64,000 nt of DNA, taken from JAFAXD01 sp963816775 (lineage in GTDB: Bacteria; Pseudomonadota; Alphaproteobacteria; Rhizobiales; Xanthobacteraceae). Position 1 is the stretch's first letter, and the number at the start of each line of letters is the position of its first letter. Under the pieces are notes generated by a model. It was given only the letters and a program-made list of their open reading frames with translations, did not search any database and was not told where the DNA came from. The stretch lies in NCBI GenBank assembly GCA_963816775.1, contig CAWFLX010000031.1:62001-126000 (forward strand). Direction: 5' to 3'. The position numbers and the translations under genes are program-made. This document shows positions 8,101 through 15,634 of this stretch, one piece after another.

Positions 8101-10548
8101 GGTCTCGAAACGGTTGATCCGGGTGTCGAAATTGCTGGCGATGTCGTTGGCACGGGCGCCGAGCGCTCGGTCGATCTCCTCGGCCTTCTTGCTCAGCTCC
8201 TCGGCCTTGTCGCCCAGAACGCTGACCAGCCGGCTGGCACGGGTGCCGAGCGTCTGATCGATCTCCCGAACCTTGTCGCTGAGCGCGCCCACGAGCGCGC
8301 CGGCGCGCGCGTCGATGATGCCCGACACGTTGGCAAGGCGCTCGTCGACCGAATTGATGATGTCGTTGCCGCCGGCCGCCGCTTTCTCCACAACCGCCGA
8401 GATCCGGTAGCTGAGCTCTCCTTGCAGGTCTTGCGTGCGCTGGTCGATCGCCGCCTGGAAAGAGCCCAGGCGCTGGTCGAGCACCGAGGTCATCTGGGAG
8501 GTCGAGTCGCTGATGCGGTTGTCGAAGCCGTCGACGTGGGCCGTGAGTTCTCGCGTGCGTTGGTCGATCGCCGCCTGGAACGCGCCCAGGCGCTGGTCGA
8601 GCACCGAGGTCATCTGGGAGGTCGAGTTGCTGATGCGGTTGTCGAAGCCGTCGACGTGGGCCGTGAGTTCTCGCGTGCGCTGATCGATTGCCGTCTGCAG
8701 CCGGCTCAGGCGCTGGTCGAGCACCGCGGTTACGTCGCCGGTCGCATCGCCGACCCGGCTCTCGAACCCATCGACATAGGTCTTCAGGGTCTCGCTCATG
8801 TCCTGGGTACGTTGGCCCAGGCGCTCGACCAGTTCGCCGCCGTAGGTCTTCAAGGTGCGGTCGAACTCGGTGAGATTGCGGGTGATGAGGTCGCCGAGCG
8901 TTCCGGAATCGTGCGCAATGCGCTCCGCGAGCTCGCCGCCGTTGCGGGTAAAGATCGCCTCGAACGCCTCCAGGCGCTCCGTGAGCAGGTCGCGCATCGT
9001 GTCGCTGCGGCTGGCAATCGCGTTCGCCAGACTGTTGGCATGTTCCTGGAACACGTCCGACACCCGCGCGCCGCTCGAGGTCAGCGTGCCCGCAATGGTC
9101 GATCCGGTCTGTTCGAGCTTGCCGACGATGTCGCTGCCGCGCAGGCTGAGATCGAGAACAAGCGAATCTCCCGTCGCTTTGAGCGTGTTGTTGACGTCGT
9201 CCACCCGGTTGGCGATGGTGTCGGTCAGATTGCTCGAAGTCTCCAGCAGCGCGTCGGTGATTGTGCGCGAGTGCTGATCCATGGTGTCGAGCACCGAGAT
9301 CGATTTCTGCGAAAACTCGTCGGCCACCTGGTCAAGCCGGTCGCGCATCACGCTCTGGATGTTGTTGGCGATGCCGATGAACTCTTCCTCAATGTGGTGG
9401 TCCTTGAAGCTCAGGCTCGTGGTCATCCGCTCGGCGGCGGCCTCGATCGAGCGCGAAGTGCTTTCGCTCGCCTGTTCGAGCCGCTCGAGCAGGTCGGCGC
9501 CGCGCTCGCCCAGCATGGTGATCATGCCGTTGGCGCTGGTTTCCAGACCGCGGGTGATTTCCTGGCCTTTATCGGTCAGCGTTTCGGTCACGTGCGCGGC
9601 GGCCTCGTTGACCTGTTTGGACATCATCGCGCTGATGGCGCCGATTTCGCTCGAGAGATCGACGTGCACGGAACTGATTGCATCGCGCACTTGCGCCGCG
9701 TGATTGACCAGCGTGTCGCGTTGCGACGCGATCGAATCGAGCAGCCCTCGGATGCGAACTTCGTTTTCCGTATAGGCGCGCTCGAGCGTGGCAACTTCGC
9801 TGTTGACCAAGCCCTCGAGCTCGGCGGCGCGCGCCAGCGCGCGTTCGACGCCATCGCCCATGGCGGCGACCTCGCGACGGACCGCCTGGCTGACGTTCAC
9901 GATCGAATCGCTCGCCAGCGTTTCCGGCTCGGCGAGCCGGATTGCGATTTCGGCCATCGATTGACCGACAAGGCGCAGCTCCTGCGAGCGCGTGAGCATG
10001 TTGGCGAGCACGAACACGAACGCGACCGGCCCCAGGAAGACGGCCAGGAGGCCGAGCACGAGCGGGACCGACACCATCACGCCCTGGCCGAGCAGACCGG
10101 CGATGGCGGAGCCGAATGTTCCGAATGCGAGCCCGCACGTGATCGCGAGCCAGACAACGGCGAACACCCACGCGTAGACGTAGGGGCGCGAGGACGGGCG
10201 CTGCTGCAAGGCGCGCAGAAGCTGGCCGATGCTCTCGCGGTCGTCGTTGGCTGCCTGGCGAACGCGTTCATCCACGCCGGGCGCGGCGTCGGCGGCGTCG
10301 AAGAGCGGTTCGTCGATGCGCGGCATGCGCGCGGCACGTTGCGCGCCGCCGCCATTGGAGGCGGACGGTTGGCTTGGGGCCGGCACGCTCACCGATGCGA
10401 TCGGCGGTGGGACGGGCGCGCCCGCTGCGGAGGTTGCAGGGCGCTTAGCGGGACCGGAATCGAAATCGCGGAGATTGAGTGCTTCTTCAATCGCCGACAC
10501 CAAGTCCTGTTCGGTCCGATCCTTGGACGTTTGCGGATTGTTCGCCAT
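5188..10548 (-). CDS. Giant membrane-anchored coiled-coil protein, GPR (growth pole ring)/apolipoprotein-like
   Basis: A 1786-residue protein. Residues ~1-120 are a low-complexity Pro/Ala cytoplasmic head. Two membrane helices lie at about 124-146 and 160-183. Residues ~190-1530 are an unbroken amphipathic helical rod rich in Ala, Ser, Glu, Arg and Asp. Inside the rod are two near-identical 40-residue repeats (~620-705) and about ten 22-residue repeats (~890-1120) of the apolipoprotein A/E type. A Pro-rich linker (~1540-1637) precedes a folded C-terminal domain of ~140 residues containing RRLYTMQGQKTFDEIRRRY. Size, apolipoprotein repeats and N-terminal anchoring match the Agrobacterium GPR protein, which forms a ring at the growing pole; such genes are often mislabelled kinesin. 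Polar growth is inference. It is monocistronic. Confidence 0.75.
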   Translation of the reverse strand: MANNPQTSKDRTEQDLVSAIEEALNLRDFDSGPAKRPATSAAGAPVPPPIASVSVPAPSQPSASNGGGAQRAARMPRIDEPLFDAADAAPGVDERVRQAANDDRESIGQLLRALQQRPSSRPYVYAWVFAVVWLAITCGLAFGTFGSAIAGLLGQGVMVSVPLVLGLLAVFLGPVAFVFVLANMLTRSQELRLVGQSMAEIAIRLAEPETLASDSIVNVSQAVRREVAAMGDGVERALARAAELEGLVNSEVATLERAYTENEVRIRGLLDSIASQRDTLVNHAAQVRDAISSVHVDLSSEIGAISAMMSKQVNEAAAHVTETLTDKGQEITRGLETSANGMITMLGERGADLLERLEQASESTSRSIEAAAERMTTSLSFKDHHIEEEFIGIANNIQSVMRDRLDQVADEFSQKSISVLDTMDQHSRTITDALLETSSNLTDTIANRVDDVNNTLKATGDSLVLDLSLRGSDIVGKLEQTGSTIAGTLTSSGARVSDVFQEHANSLANAIASRSDTMRDLLTERLEAFEAIFTRNGGELAERIAHDSGTLGDLITRNLTEFDRTLKTYGGELVERLGQRTQDMSETLKTYVDGFESRVGDATGDVTAVLDQRLSRLQTAIDQRTRELTAHVDGFDNRISNSTSQMTSVLDQRLGAFQAAIDQRTRELTAHVDGFDNRISDSTSQMTSVLDQRLGSFQAAIDQRTQDLQGELSYRISAVVEKAAAGGNDIINSVDERLANVSGIIDARAGALVGALSDKVREIDQTLGTRASRLVSVLGDKAEELSKKAEEIDRALGARANDIASNFDTRINRFETLLVGRAEAVTRDIETRGKATADRLTQSIANLEEIAGSALDTLTSGATQAHQSLATLASGVTDTVRQSTSDVERTLTAASSQAERMVTMLSTEVSRSITQNASEARETLTDLAATMSGAVRDSSQEAERVVAALSSQVANAVSQSSAEAERVVATLSSEVANAIGQSASEAERQLTAASSEIIRAIEDGAAGADRTMSAVSAGFSKAIELSASEAERSLVLVSTSVADALKQNAAEAERTLSFASNGLAKTIGDSASEAERTLGMASNGIARSIEHSASAAERSLTLASSEISQALKQNADDVERALMGVSSQVARNFVTKAEEIVVAVGDGSANLTRVLDERGGGLVAAIGSKTSELANELSRIADQASRTIQSKNAALTDVLVSRGQEIVDQITDTSERSAEAISNRLQSLQDAANEAIEQSKRTASAAVSEMMETHGMLRSDTTALFERLREANGLLQDVVGGAQSNLGSIEQILSVRVADFVSTMNNLLERTGATTTSMDEHIGSFYDVTQQVLGNLGDLAQQFDAHGRALSGAVAELEGSSGRAATTVADQRATLDTLVAALDGRTGDLDQRLKRFATLLDELFLAAEGRARDIARTIAEGMNNGTRAITEQHEQVRSATEQERQRTMDALHGVYQQAIGDSEVMFQSATERFTEIVQSMRQMAAEMQRELDNTRQELRRGILELPQETAETAAQMRRVIVDQIEALAELNRIVARHGREFEVVEPAREPMRRVQEEQPARRVPDEPTLRRAPDEPARRVPDAPGVGAPRTPPPPRPLARPEQHASAPPIVPQPQPQLRPEAPAPGPAAQPGNQGGQANWLSDLLNRASQPETPQPRSGDARQVRQEERPTRHTIESLDSLSVDIARMIDHDAAAELWERYNRGERNVFTRRLYTMQGQKTFDEIRRRYRADREFKQTVDRYIAEFERLLEEVSRDDRGQVVVRTYLTSETGKVYTMLAHAAGRIE
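7190..7880 (-). repeat. 66-bp (22-residue) tandem repeat array inside the coiled-coil gene
   Basis: Read on the minus strand, an SEAER(S/T)L-type motif recurs every 22 residues about ten times (for example ASEAERSLVLVSTSVADALKQ then AAEAERTLSFASNGLAKT). The spacing of 22 is exact in every pair I counted. The repeats are diverged at DNA level, so this is an old, functional array. Period 22 (two 11-mers) is the apolipoprotein A/E periodicity. Confidence 0.85.
8435..8690 (-). repeat. 120-bp near-identical tandem repeat (40 residues) inside the coiled-coil gene
   Basis: Two 120-bp units beginning at about 8435 and 8555 differ at only a handful of bases, and a third, more diverged unit begins at about 8675. 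The encoded unit contains ELTAHVDGFDNRIS then STSQMTSVLDQRLG. The near-identity implies a recent duplication or ongoing homogenisation in the rod. Confidence 0.9.
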
Positions 10549-10773
10549 TGTCCAGCCCCTTCATTACGCTTTCACGTGTTCGACGGCCCCACCGGCCGCA
10601 TATCGGGCGGATGGGATGCGGGCCACGTCCAGGAAGAAAAAATCCCCGTTATCCCACGCGGGACTTCCCCACCTCGCTACGCTATCCTATCCGGCTGTAA
10701 GGCCGAAAAAAACCGTCTCGGTAACGACTTTTTAATCATCGTTAACGCCGGATAGTTAATTCGGTACAATGAT
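10549..10773. promoter_or_regulatory. Divergent AT-richer intergenic region
   Basis: This 225-bp gap separates the divergent coiled-coil gene and a small conserved gene and should hold both promoters. The segment 10715-10772 is distinctly AT-rich, with three TTAA tetramers. The TTAA pairs are spaced 6 and 10 bases apart rather than the 7 expected of a CtrA site, so I do not call one. Confidence 0.4.
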
Positions 10774-11058
10774 ATGGGCGAAATTGCGGAGGAAACAGGC
10801 GAACCGGCGCCTAATATCAGGCCCAGTGAGCCGCAGGTTCGCTATCTGGCGCGCGGCCTTGATGAGCCGGGCGGCAAGCTGCCGTTGTTCGATCGCGATG
10901 GTCGCGAAATCCCGCGAAAAACCGTTGAAGCCTGTATCGCGCACGGTTGGGCGGAACCGTGGGTCGCCAATCCCATGAAACCCGACTGGCTGGTCTGTCG
11001 ATTAACGCCCGCTGGTCACCGTGTGCTCGGCCGCACCGGTCGAAAAGGCGCATCCTAG
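10774..11058 (+). CDS. Small conserved protein of unknown function
   Basis: A 94-residue soluble protein that I recall as conserved in Rhizobiales but cannot name. It is rich in Trp, Pro and Gly and contains VRYLARGLDEPGGKLPLFD, VEACIAHGWAEPW and KPDWLVCRLT. That pattern could suit a small winged-helix-like fold, but this is a guess. ATG 10774 is preceded by an AT-rich promoter-like stretch. The stop codon at 11056 coincides with the start of a repeat fragment (11054-11091), so the element may have replaced the original 3' end. Confidence 0.7.
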   Translation: MGEIAEETGEPAPNIRPSEPQVRYLARGLDEPGGKLPLFDRDGREIPRKTVEACIAHGWAEPWVANPMKPDWLVCRLTPAGHRVLGRTGRKGAS

Positions 11059-11091
11059 GAACTTCAAATCGGCGGCAATCGGCGGCACTAG
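11054..11091 (+). repeat. Fragment of the composite palindromic element (right end)
   Basis: The string aggaacttcaaatcggcggc, followed after a short duplication by ggcggcactag, matches the right-hand terminus of the two long copies at 15605-15862 and 62177-62448. The TAG stop of the preceding gene lies in it. Confidence 0.75.
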
Positions 11092-11243
11092 GCTGGCATC
11101 GCGGATCGCAAGCCGATATAGGAACGGCCGGGTGCGTAAGACCGCGATCGCGTCTCGCGTCCGCCAATCGCTGCAATCCCAGAAACTGGGCGATTCCAGT
11201 TTCCACTGAAACTGAAATCGACTAGTCCCGCGCTTTCGTTCCC

Positions 11244-11564
11244 ATGCCCAAGATCACATATATCGATTCATCCGGCACCGCTCGCACGGTCGACGCCGAA
11301 ATTGGCGCAACCGTCATGGAGACCGCGATCCGCAACGGGATTCCCGGCATCGAAGCTGAATGCGGCGGTGCGTGTGCGTGCGCGACCTGCCACGTCTACG
11401 TCGACGAGGCCTGGCAAGCGAAAACCGGCGAAGCATCGGCGATGGAGCAGGATATGCTCGACTTCGGCTACGACGTGCGGCCGAACTCGCGGCTCTCCTG
11501 CCAGATCAAGGTGACGCAGGACATCGACGGCCTCGTCGTGCGCACGCCCGAGCGGCAGGCGTAA
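11244..11564 (+). CDS. Adrenodoxin-type 2Fe-2S ferredoxin
   Basis: A 106-residue ferredoxin of the vertebrate/bacterial adrenodoxin type. Three cluster cysteines lie in CGGACACATC and the fourth in LSCQI about 37 residues later, the C-x5-C-x2-C...C pattern of this family. It carries single electrons in the cytoplasm, typically to cytochrome P450s, Rieske oxygenases or the ISC assembly machinery. The next gene encodes a ferredoxin-NADP reductase, its likely electron donor. The two are separated by ~200 bp with a hairpin between them, so they may not share one transcript. Confidence 0.93.
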   Translation: MPKITYIDSSGTARTVDAEIGATVMETAIRNGIPGIEAECGGACACATCHVYVDEAWQAKTGEASAMEQDMLDFGYDVRPNSRLSCQIKVTQDIDGLVVRTPERQA

Positions 11565-11610
11565 CGTGCCCGCACGCGGTGGTCGTTGTCCGTTCGTCGG
11601 GTATTTTGTT

Positions 11611-11634
11611 CTCCCCGCGGCCCCCGCGGGGGAG
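11611..11634. terminator. GC-rich hairpin downstream of the ferredoxin gene
   Basis: ctccccgcgg and ccgcgggggag form a ten-pair stem with a three-base loop and one bulge. The position 47 bp after the ferredoxin stop suggests a terminator, although no T-tract follows. Confidence 0.45.
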
Positions 11635-11763
11635 GATCCTTCCCGCCGGTAGACGATTTTGACAATTGCGATCGTCGGTGGGCGCCGCTAGACCCTGCCG
11701 GACCATTGATGAGACGCCGGCGATGCGAGGCCGGTACGAACGGGATTCAAGCTGAGTGTGAGT

Positions 11764-12792
11764 ATGACTGAACCGATCAAAACTGACGTGGTTGTTGTGG
11801 GCGCCGGTCCGTGCGGCCTGTTTGCCGTTTTCGAGCTCGGCCTGCTCGATATGAAGACCCACCTCGTGGACATTCTCGACAAGGTCGGCGGGCAGTGCGC
11901 TGAGCTCTATCCGGAAAAGCCGATCTATGACATTCCGGCCGTTCCCTACATCACCGGTGCCGGCCTCACCGACGCGCTGTTGGCTCAGATCAAGCCATTC
12001 GCACCCACCTTTCATCTCGGTGAAATGATCGAGAGCATCGAGAAGATCGGCGAACCGCTGTTTCGCGTGCGCACCGACCAGGGAAAGCTGTTCGAGGCCA
12101 GGATCATCGTCATTGCGGCCGGCGGCGGTTCGTTCCAGCCCAAGCGCCCGCCGGTTCCCGGCATCGAGGCCTTCGAAGGCACGTCCGTGTTCTACGCCGT
12201 GCGCAAGATGGACGCATTTCGCGACAAGCGGTTGCTGATTGTCGGCGGCGGCGACAGTGCGCTCGACTGGACGCTGAACCTCCACCCGATCGCGCAACGC
12301 GTCACCCTGCTGCATCGACGCGATCAATTCCGGGCCGCGCCCGACAGCGTCAACAAGATGCGGGCGCTAGTGGCCGACGGCAAGATGGATCTCAAGCTCG
12401 GGCAGGTGACCAAACTGGAAGGCGAGGGTGGCAAGGTAGCCGCCGCGCACGTCAAACCCGACAAGGGCGAGCCCTACCTCATCGAGTGCGATACGGTGCT
12501 GCCGTTCTTCGGCTTGACCATGAAGCTCGGTCCGGTCGCCGACTGGGGCGTCAAGCTCGATGGCGAATTGATCCCGGTCGACACTGCCGCTTTCGAAACC
12601 AATGTGCCGGGCATCTTCGCCATCGGCGACATCAATACCTACCCGGGCAAGCTCAAGTTGATCCTATGCGGCTTCCACGAGGCCGCCCTGATGGCGCAGA
12701 AGGCTTACCACTACGTCTATCCGGACAAGCGGCTCGTGTTCCAATACACGACCTCGTCGACCAGCCTGCAGAAGAAGCTCGGCGTGGCTTAA
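11764..12792 (+). CDS. Ferredoxin--NADP+ reductase, thioredoxin-reductase-like type
   Basis: A flavoprotein of 342 residues. The N-terminal FAD site is VVVGAGPCGLFAVFELG, the NADP(H) site is LLIVGGGDSALDW mid-protein, and the C-terminal FAD motif is VPGIFAIGDINTYPGK. The CxxC redox pair of true thioredoxin reductases is absent from the NADP domain. That architecture is the YumC/TRLF class of ferredoxin-NADP reductases common in alphaproteobacteria, passing electrons between NADPH and ferredoxin. The neighbouring ferredoxin is the obvious partner. I start at ATG 11764; a GTG lies 6 bases upstream. Confidence in family is high, direction of electron flow inferred. Confidence 0.93.
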   Translation: MTEPIKTDVVVVGAGPCGLFAVFELGLLDMKTHLVDILDKVGGQCAELYPEKPIYDIPAVPYITGAGLTDALLAQIKPFAPTFHLGEMIESIEKIGEPLFRVRTDQGKLFEARIIVIAAGGGSFQPKRPPVPGIEAFEGTSVFYAVRKMDAFRDKRLLIVGGGDSALDWTLNLHPIAQRVTLLHRRDQFRAAPDSVNKMRALVADGKMDLKLGQVTKLEGEGGKVAAAHVKPDKGEPYLIECDTVLPFFGLTMKLGPVADWGVKLDGELIPVDTAAFETNVPGIFAIGDINTYPGKLKLILCGFHEAALMAQKAYHYVYPDKRLVFQYTTSSTSLQKKLGVA

Positions 12793-12800
12793 GCCAGCCG

Positions 12801-13208
12801 CTAATGCACCACGACGTGCACCACGAAGGTGCGCGCGGGTTGCGTGTCCTTCTCCCACGGGCGCCGGTAGCCAAGTTCGATGTCGCCTGAGCCGGCACCG
12901 GTCGGTTCAAACACAAAGAGCTGCGTCGCCGGACCGCCGGGGAGGTTGCCGGGTCCAGCCGGCTGCGCATTGGAACTCAGCAGACGCACCGGCGCGCGCG
13001 GCGGGCGCATAAGCTCCCAGGAAAATCCGGTGCCTCCCTGCACCGGAAGCCGAATCTCAAGTTTTTGATCTTTGGCGAGCTCCGCGCTGCCGCCGTTCTG
13101 GCTCTCGGTCAGCGTGACGTTGCGATCTTGCGCCGGCACCGGCGGCGCGGTGGTGATCGACAGCGCAAGCGCGACACCCGCGAACGATATCCGGCTGGAA
13201 TTACGCAT
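12801..13208 (-). CDS. Secreted chagasin-like (I42) cysteine protease inhibitor
   Basis: Starting at ATG 13208 gives a clean signal peptide (RISFAGVALALSITTAPPVPA) and a mature domain of about 110 residues. The domain carries the three inhibitory-loop stations of chagasin-family inhibitors: GGTGFSWEL (the NPTTGYxW loop), a Gly/Pro-rich central loop (AGPGNLPGGPATQ) and YRRPWEK (the RPW loop). Family members block papain-like cysteine proteases from the periplasm or outside. The target here is unknown; no cysteine protease lies nearby. It converges on the ferredoxin reductase with 8 bp between stops, and a palindromic repeat lies upstream of its start. Confidence 0.85.
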   Translation of the reverse strand: MRNSSRISFAGVALALSITTAPPVPAQDRNVTLTESQNGGSAELAKDQKLEIRLPVQGGTGFSWELMRPPRAPVRLLSSNAQPAGPGNLPGGPATQLFVFEPTGAGSGDIELGYRRPWEKDTQPARTFVVHVVVH

Positions 13209-13276
13209 TGCCCACAACGTTGCTCCGTGCCAGCGATCCCACAAGCGCCGCTTCCTATGCTGATGAATTGATTTTA

Positions 13277-13324
13277 GCGCATGACCTGGTCGGCGAACCG
13301 CTCACACTTCGCCGGATCATGCGC
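13277..13324. repeat. Copy of the GCATGATC palindrome
   Basis: A 48-bp hyphenated palindrome bounded by gcgcatgac and ggatcatgcgc. Its right half (cttcgccggatcatgcgc) matches, in inverse orientation, the central palindrome of the long elements at 15692-15740 and 62264-62312. It lies between the divergent inhibitor and monooxygenase genes. Confidence 0.8.
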
Positions 13325-13379
13325 TAGAGTGCCGGCGCGGTGCAATGCGATTGAATGCTTGAACAGGAGACTCGATCCG

Positions 13380-14606
13380 ATGGCTGAAAATGTCACCAAG
13401 CGCTGTTGCATCGTCGGGGGCGGGCCGGCCGGCATGATGCTTGGTTTCCTGCTGGCACGTGCCGGTATCGATGTGTTGGTGTTGGAAAAGCATGCCGACT
13501 TCCTGCGTGATTTCCGCGGAGACACGATCCATCCCTCGACGCTCGAATTCATGCACGAGATAGGGCTGCTGGACGAGTTTCTGAAGTTGCCACATCAGCG
13601 GCTTGAGGAAGCCTCCGCGCAGATCGGCGACGAGAGCGTGACTGTTGCGGATTTTCGCCATCTGCCGACCGTGTGCAAATTCATCGCCCTTATGCCGCAA
13701 TGGGATTTCCTCAACTTTCTGGCGGCGCAGGGTGCTCGCTACAGGAGCTTTAGCCTGATGATGCGCGCCGACGTCACCGACGTGATGTTTGAAGGCGGCC
13801 GCGCGGTCGGGGTGCGGGTCACTACGCCGGAAGGGGTGAGCGAAGTGCGCGCCGATCTGATTGTCGGTGCCGATGGCCGGCATTCGACGGTGCGCGAGAA
13901 GGCCGGCCTCAAGGTGCAGGACTTGGGCGCTCCGATGGACGTCCTGTGGATGCGAATTTCGCGACGGCCGGACGACCAAAACGAGACGCTGGGTCGCATC
14001 GAAGCCGGACACATGTTCATCAAACTCAATCGCGGCGACTATTGGCAATGCGCGTTTGTCATTCCAAAAGGCGCGACCGAACAGGTGCACAACGCGGGCC
14101 TGCCAGCGTTTCGGGCGAGGATCCGAGAGCTCTCGCCGGGGTTGGGCGATCGCGTCGAGGAGCTCAAGAGCTGGGACGACGTCAAGCTGCTCACCGTTGC
14201 GGTTGACAGGGTGGAGCAGTGGCATCGGCCCGGCCTTCTGTGTATCGGCGATGCGGCGCACGCCATGTCACCGATCGGCGGCATCGGAATCAATTTGGCG
14301 GTTCAGGATGCGGTCGCCGCCGCGAACCTTCTTTACGATCCGTTGCGCCGGGGCCGGCCGAGCGACGAGGACCTCGCGGCCGTTCAGCGCCGACGCGTAT
14401 TCCCGATGCGAGTCATCCAAGGCATTCAGCTCTTTATTCAGGACAGGATCATCAGGCGCGTACTCGCCAGCAAACAGCGCCCCACCGCCCCGGCGGTGCT
14501 CAAATTATTGGATTGGCTTCCCGTCCTGCGGCGCGTTCCGGCCTACATCATGGGAATTGGCGTCCAGCGCGAGCACGTGCGCACCCCGGACGCGGGACAC
14601 GGCTGA
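13380..14606 (+). CDS. FAD-dependent aromatic-ring monooxygenase (PHBH/UbiH fold)
   Basis: A flavoprotein of 408 residues. It has the N-terminal dinucleotide motif CCIVGGGPAGMMLGFLLA, the GADGRHSTVRE (DG) motif near residue 160, and the second FAD motif LLCIGDAAHAMSPIGGIGIN near 295. These define the class A flavin monooxygenases, which insert one oxygen atom into phenolic substrates using NAD(P)H. ATG 13380 has an AGGAG ribosome site 10 bases upstream. An apparent upstream extension to 13281 would be translated from the palindromic repeat and is rejected. The C-terminal ~60 residues are helical and basic. The substrate is unknown. Confidence 0.88.
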   Translation: MAENVTKRCCIVGGGPAGMMLGFLLARAGIDVLVLEKHADFLRDFRGDTIHPSTLEFMHEIGLLDEFLKLPHQRLEEASAQIGDESVTVADFRHLPTVCKFIALMPQWDFLNFLAAQGARYRSFSLMMRADVTDVMFEGGRAVGVRVTTPEGVSEVRADLIVGADGRHSTVREKAGLKVQDLGAPMDVLWMRISRRPDDQNETLGRIEAGHMFIKLNRGDYWQCAFVIPKGATEQVHNAGLPAFRARIRELSPGLGDRVEELKSWDDVKLLTVAVDRVEQWHRPGLLCIGDAAHAMSPIGGIGINLAVQDAVAAANLLYDPLRRGRPSDEDLAAVQRRRVFPMRVIQGIQLFIQDRIIRRVLASKQRPTAPAVLKLLDWLPVLRRVPAYIMGIGVQREHVRTPDAGHG

Positions 14607-14632
14607 CCGCCGGCCGATGACGACCAAGAGAC

Positions 14633-15634
14633 TCACTTCTTGAGCCCGGCGGCTTCGGCCAGCACCTTTCCCTTCTTGATCTCGCTATCGATATAGCGGG
14701 CAAAGTCCTCCGGGCTGCCGCCGAGCGGATCCTGACCTTGCGCACGCAGCACCGCGGCGACGTCCGGGGAGGCAAGCGCCTCGTTGGTCGCAAGCGCGAG
14801 CTTGTCGATCACCTCGCGCGGCGTTCCGGCAGGAGCCATCAGCCCGAACCAGAGGCCGAGATCGAAGCCGGGCAAACCTGCCTCCGACATGGTCGGCACG
14901 TTGGGGGCGATGCTGGCGCGCTTGAGGCCGGTCGAGGCCAGCGCTTTGAGGTCGCCCTTTTCCACGTATTGCATCGCCGCCGATGCCGGTACGAACACCA
15001 GCGGAATACGCCCGGTCAGCACGTCAGTGATTGACTGCGCGCTGCCCGGATAGGGAACGTGGACGAGTTTGACCCCCGCCATGACGTTGATCAGTTCCCC
15101 GGCGAGGTGGGTCGACGTGCCGACCCCCGAGGAGCCGAACATGATCTCGCCCGGTTTCTGCCGTGCCAGCGCGATCAATTGCGCCATGGTGTCGACGCCG
15201 AGCGAGGGATGCGCGACCAGAATGTTGGGTGCCGAGGACACCAGCGCGATCGGGGCAAAATCCGTGGCGAAGTCGAACGTCAGGTTGGGCAGGATCGACA
15301 CGTTCTGCGTATTGGCGGCGGTCGCCATCAGCAGCGTGTAGCCGTCCTTGGGAGCGCGGGCCACGAAGTCGGCCGCGATGTTGGAGCCGGCGCCCGGGCG
15401 ATTCTCGACGATGAATTGCTGGCCGAACCGTTGCGAGAATTTCTGTGCCAGCAGCCGGGCGGGCGTATCGGCCGCTGCGCCCGGGCTGAAACCGATGATG
15501 ATGCGCACCGGGCGCGAGGGGTAGTCGTCCGCAAGCGCCGGCCGGGCAAGCAGCGTGGCGCTTAGAACAAGCATGATCAGCGTGCAAAAGGCACGCGATC
15601 GTCGAGTGCCCCGTTTCCGAAGTTCGTGATACAT
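14633..15634 (-). CDS. Bug-family tripartite tricarboxylate transporter receptor; start codon supplied by a repeat element
   Basis: A periplasmic solute receptor of 333 residues. The mature part begins DDYPSRPVRIIIGFSPGAA, with the family signatures GAGSNIAADFVA and FGSSGVGTSTHLAGELI, and binds a carboxylate ligand in the cleft. The signal peptide n-region (MYHELRKRGT plus RRSR) precedes TLIMLVLSATLLARPALA. The first ten codons lie in the left arm of the palindromic element that starts at 15605, and AGAGGA, 7 bases before the ATG, lies in the hairpin loop. The next in-frame ATG falls inside the hydrophobic core, so the element-derived start seems required. No TctA/TctB membrane partners are nearby. 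Confidence 0.9.
   Translation of the reverse strand: MYHELRKRGTRRSRAFCTLIMLVLSATLLARPALADDYPSRPVRIIIGFSPGAAADTPARLLAQKFSQRFGQQFIVENRPGAGSNIAADFVARAPKDGYTLLMATAANTQNVSILPNLTFDFATDFAPIALVSSAPNILVAHPSLGVDTMAQLIALARQKPGEIMFGSSGVGTSTHLAGELINVMAGVKLVHVPYPGSAQSITDVLTGRIPLVFVPASAAMQYVEKGDLKALASTGLKRASIAPNVPTMSEAGLPGFDLGLWFGLMAPAGTPREVIDKLALATNEALASPDVAAVLRAQGQDPLGGSPEDFARYIDSEIKKGKVLAEAAGLKK

Noticed and set aside
7903..10755. A 950-residue plus-strand open frame
   Set aside because: It is the antisense of the GPR-like gene, rich in Arg, His, Gly and Asp in the pattern produced by reading GC-rich codons backwards, with no domain. The same applies to the plus-strand frame at 5647-6981.
10720..10765. 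A CtrA binding site (TTAA-N7-TTAA) upstream of the giant coiled-coil gene
   Set aside because: The TTAA pairs present are spaced 6 and 10 bases apart, not 7. Composition alone explains them.
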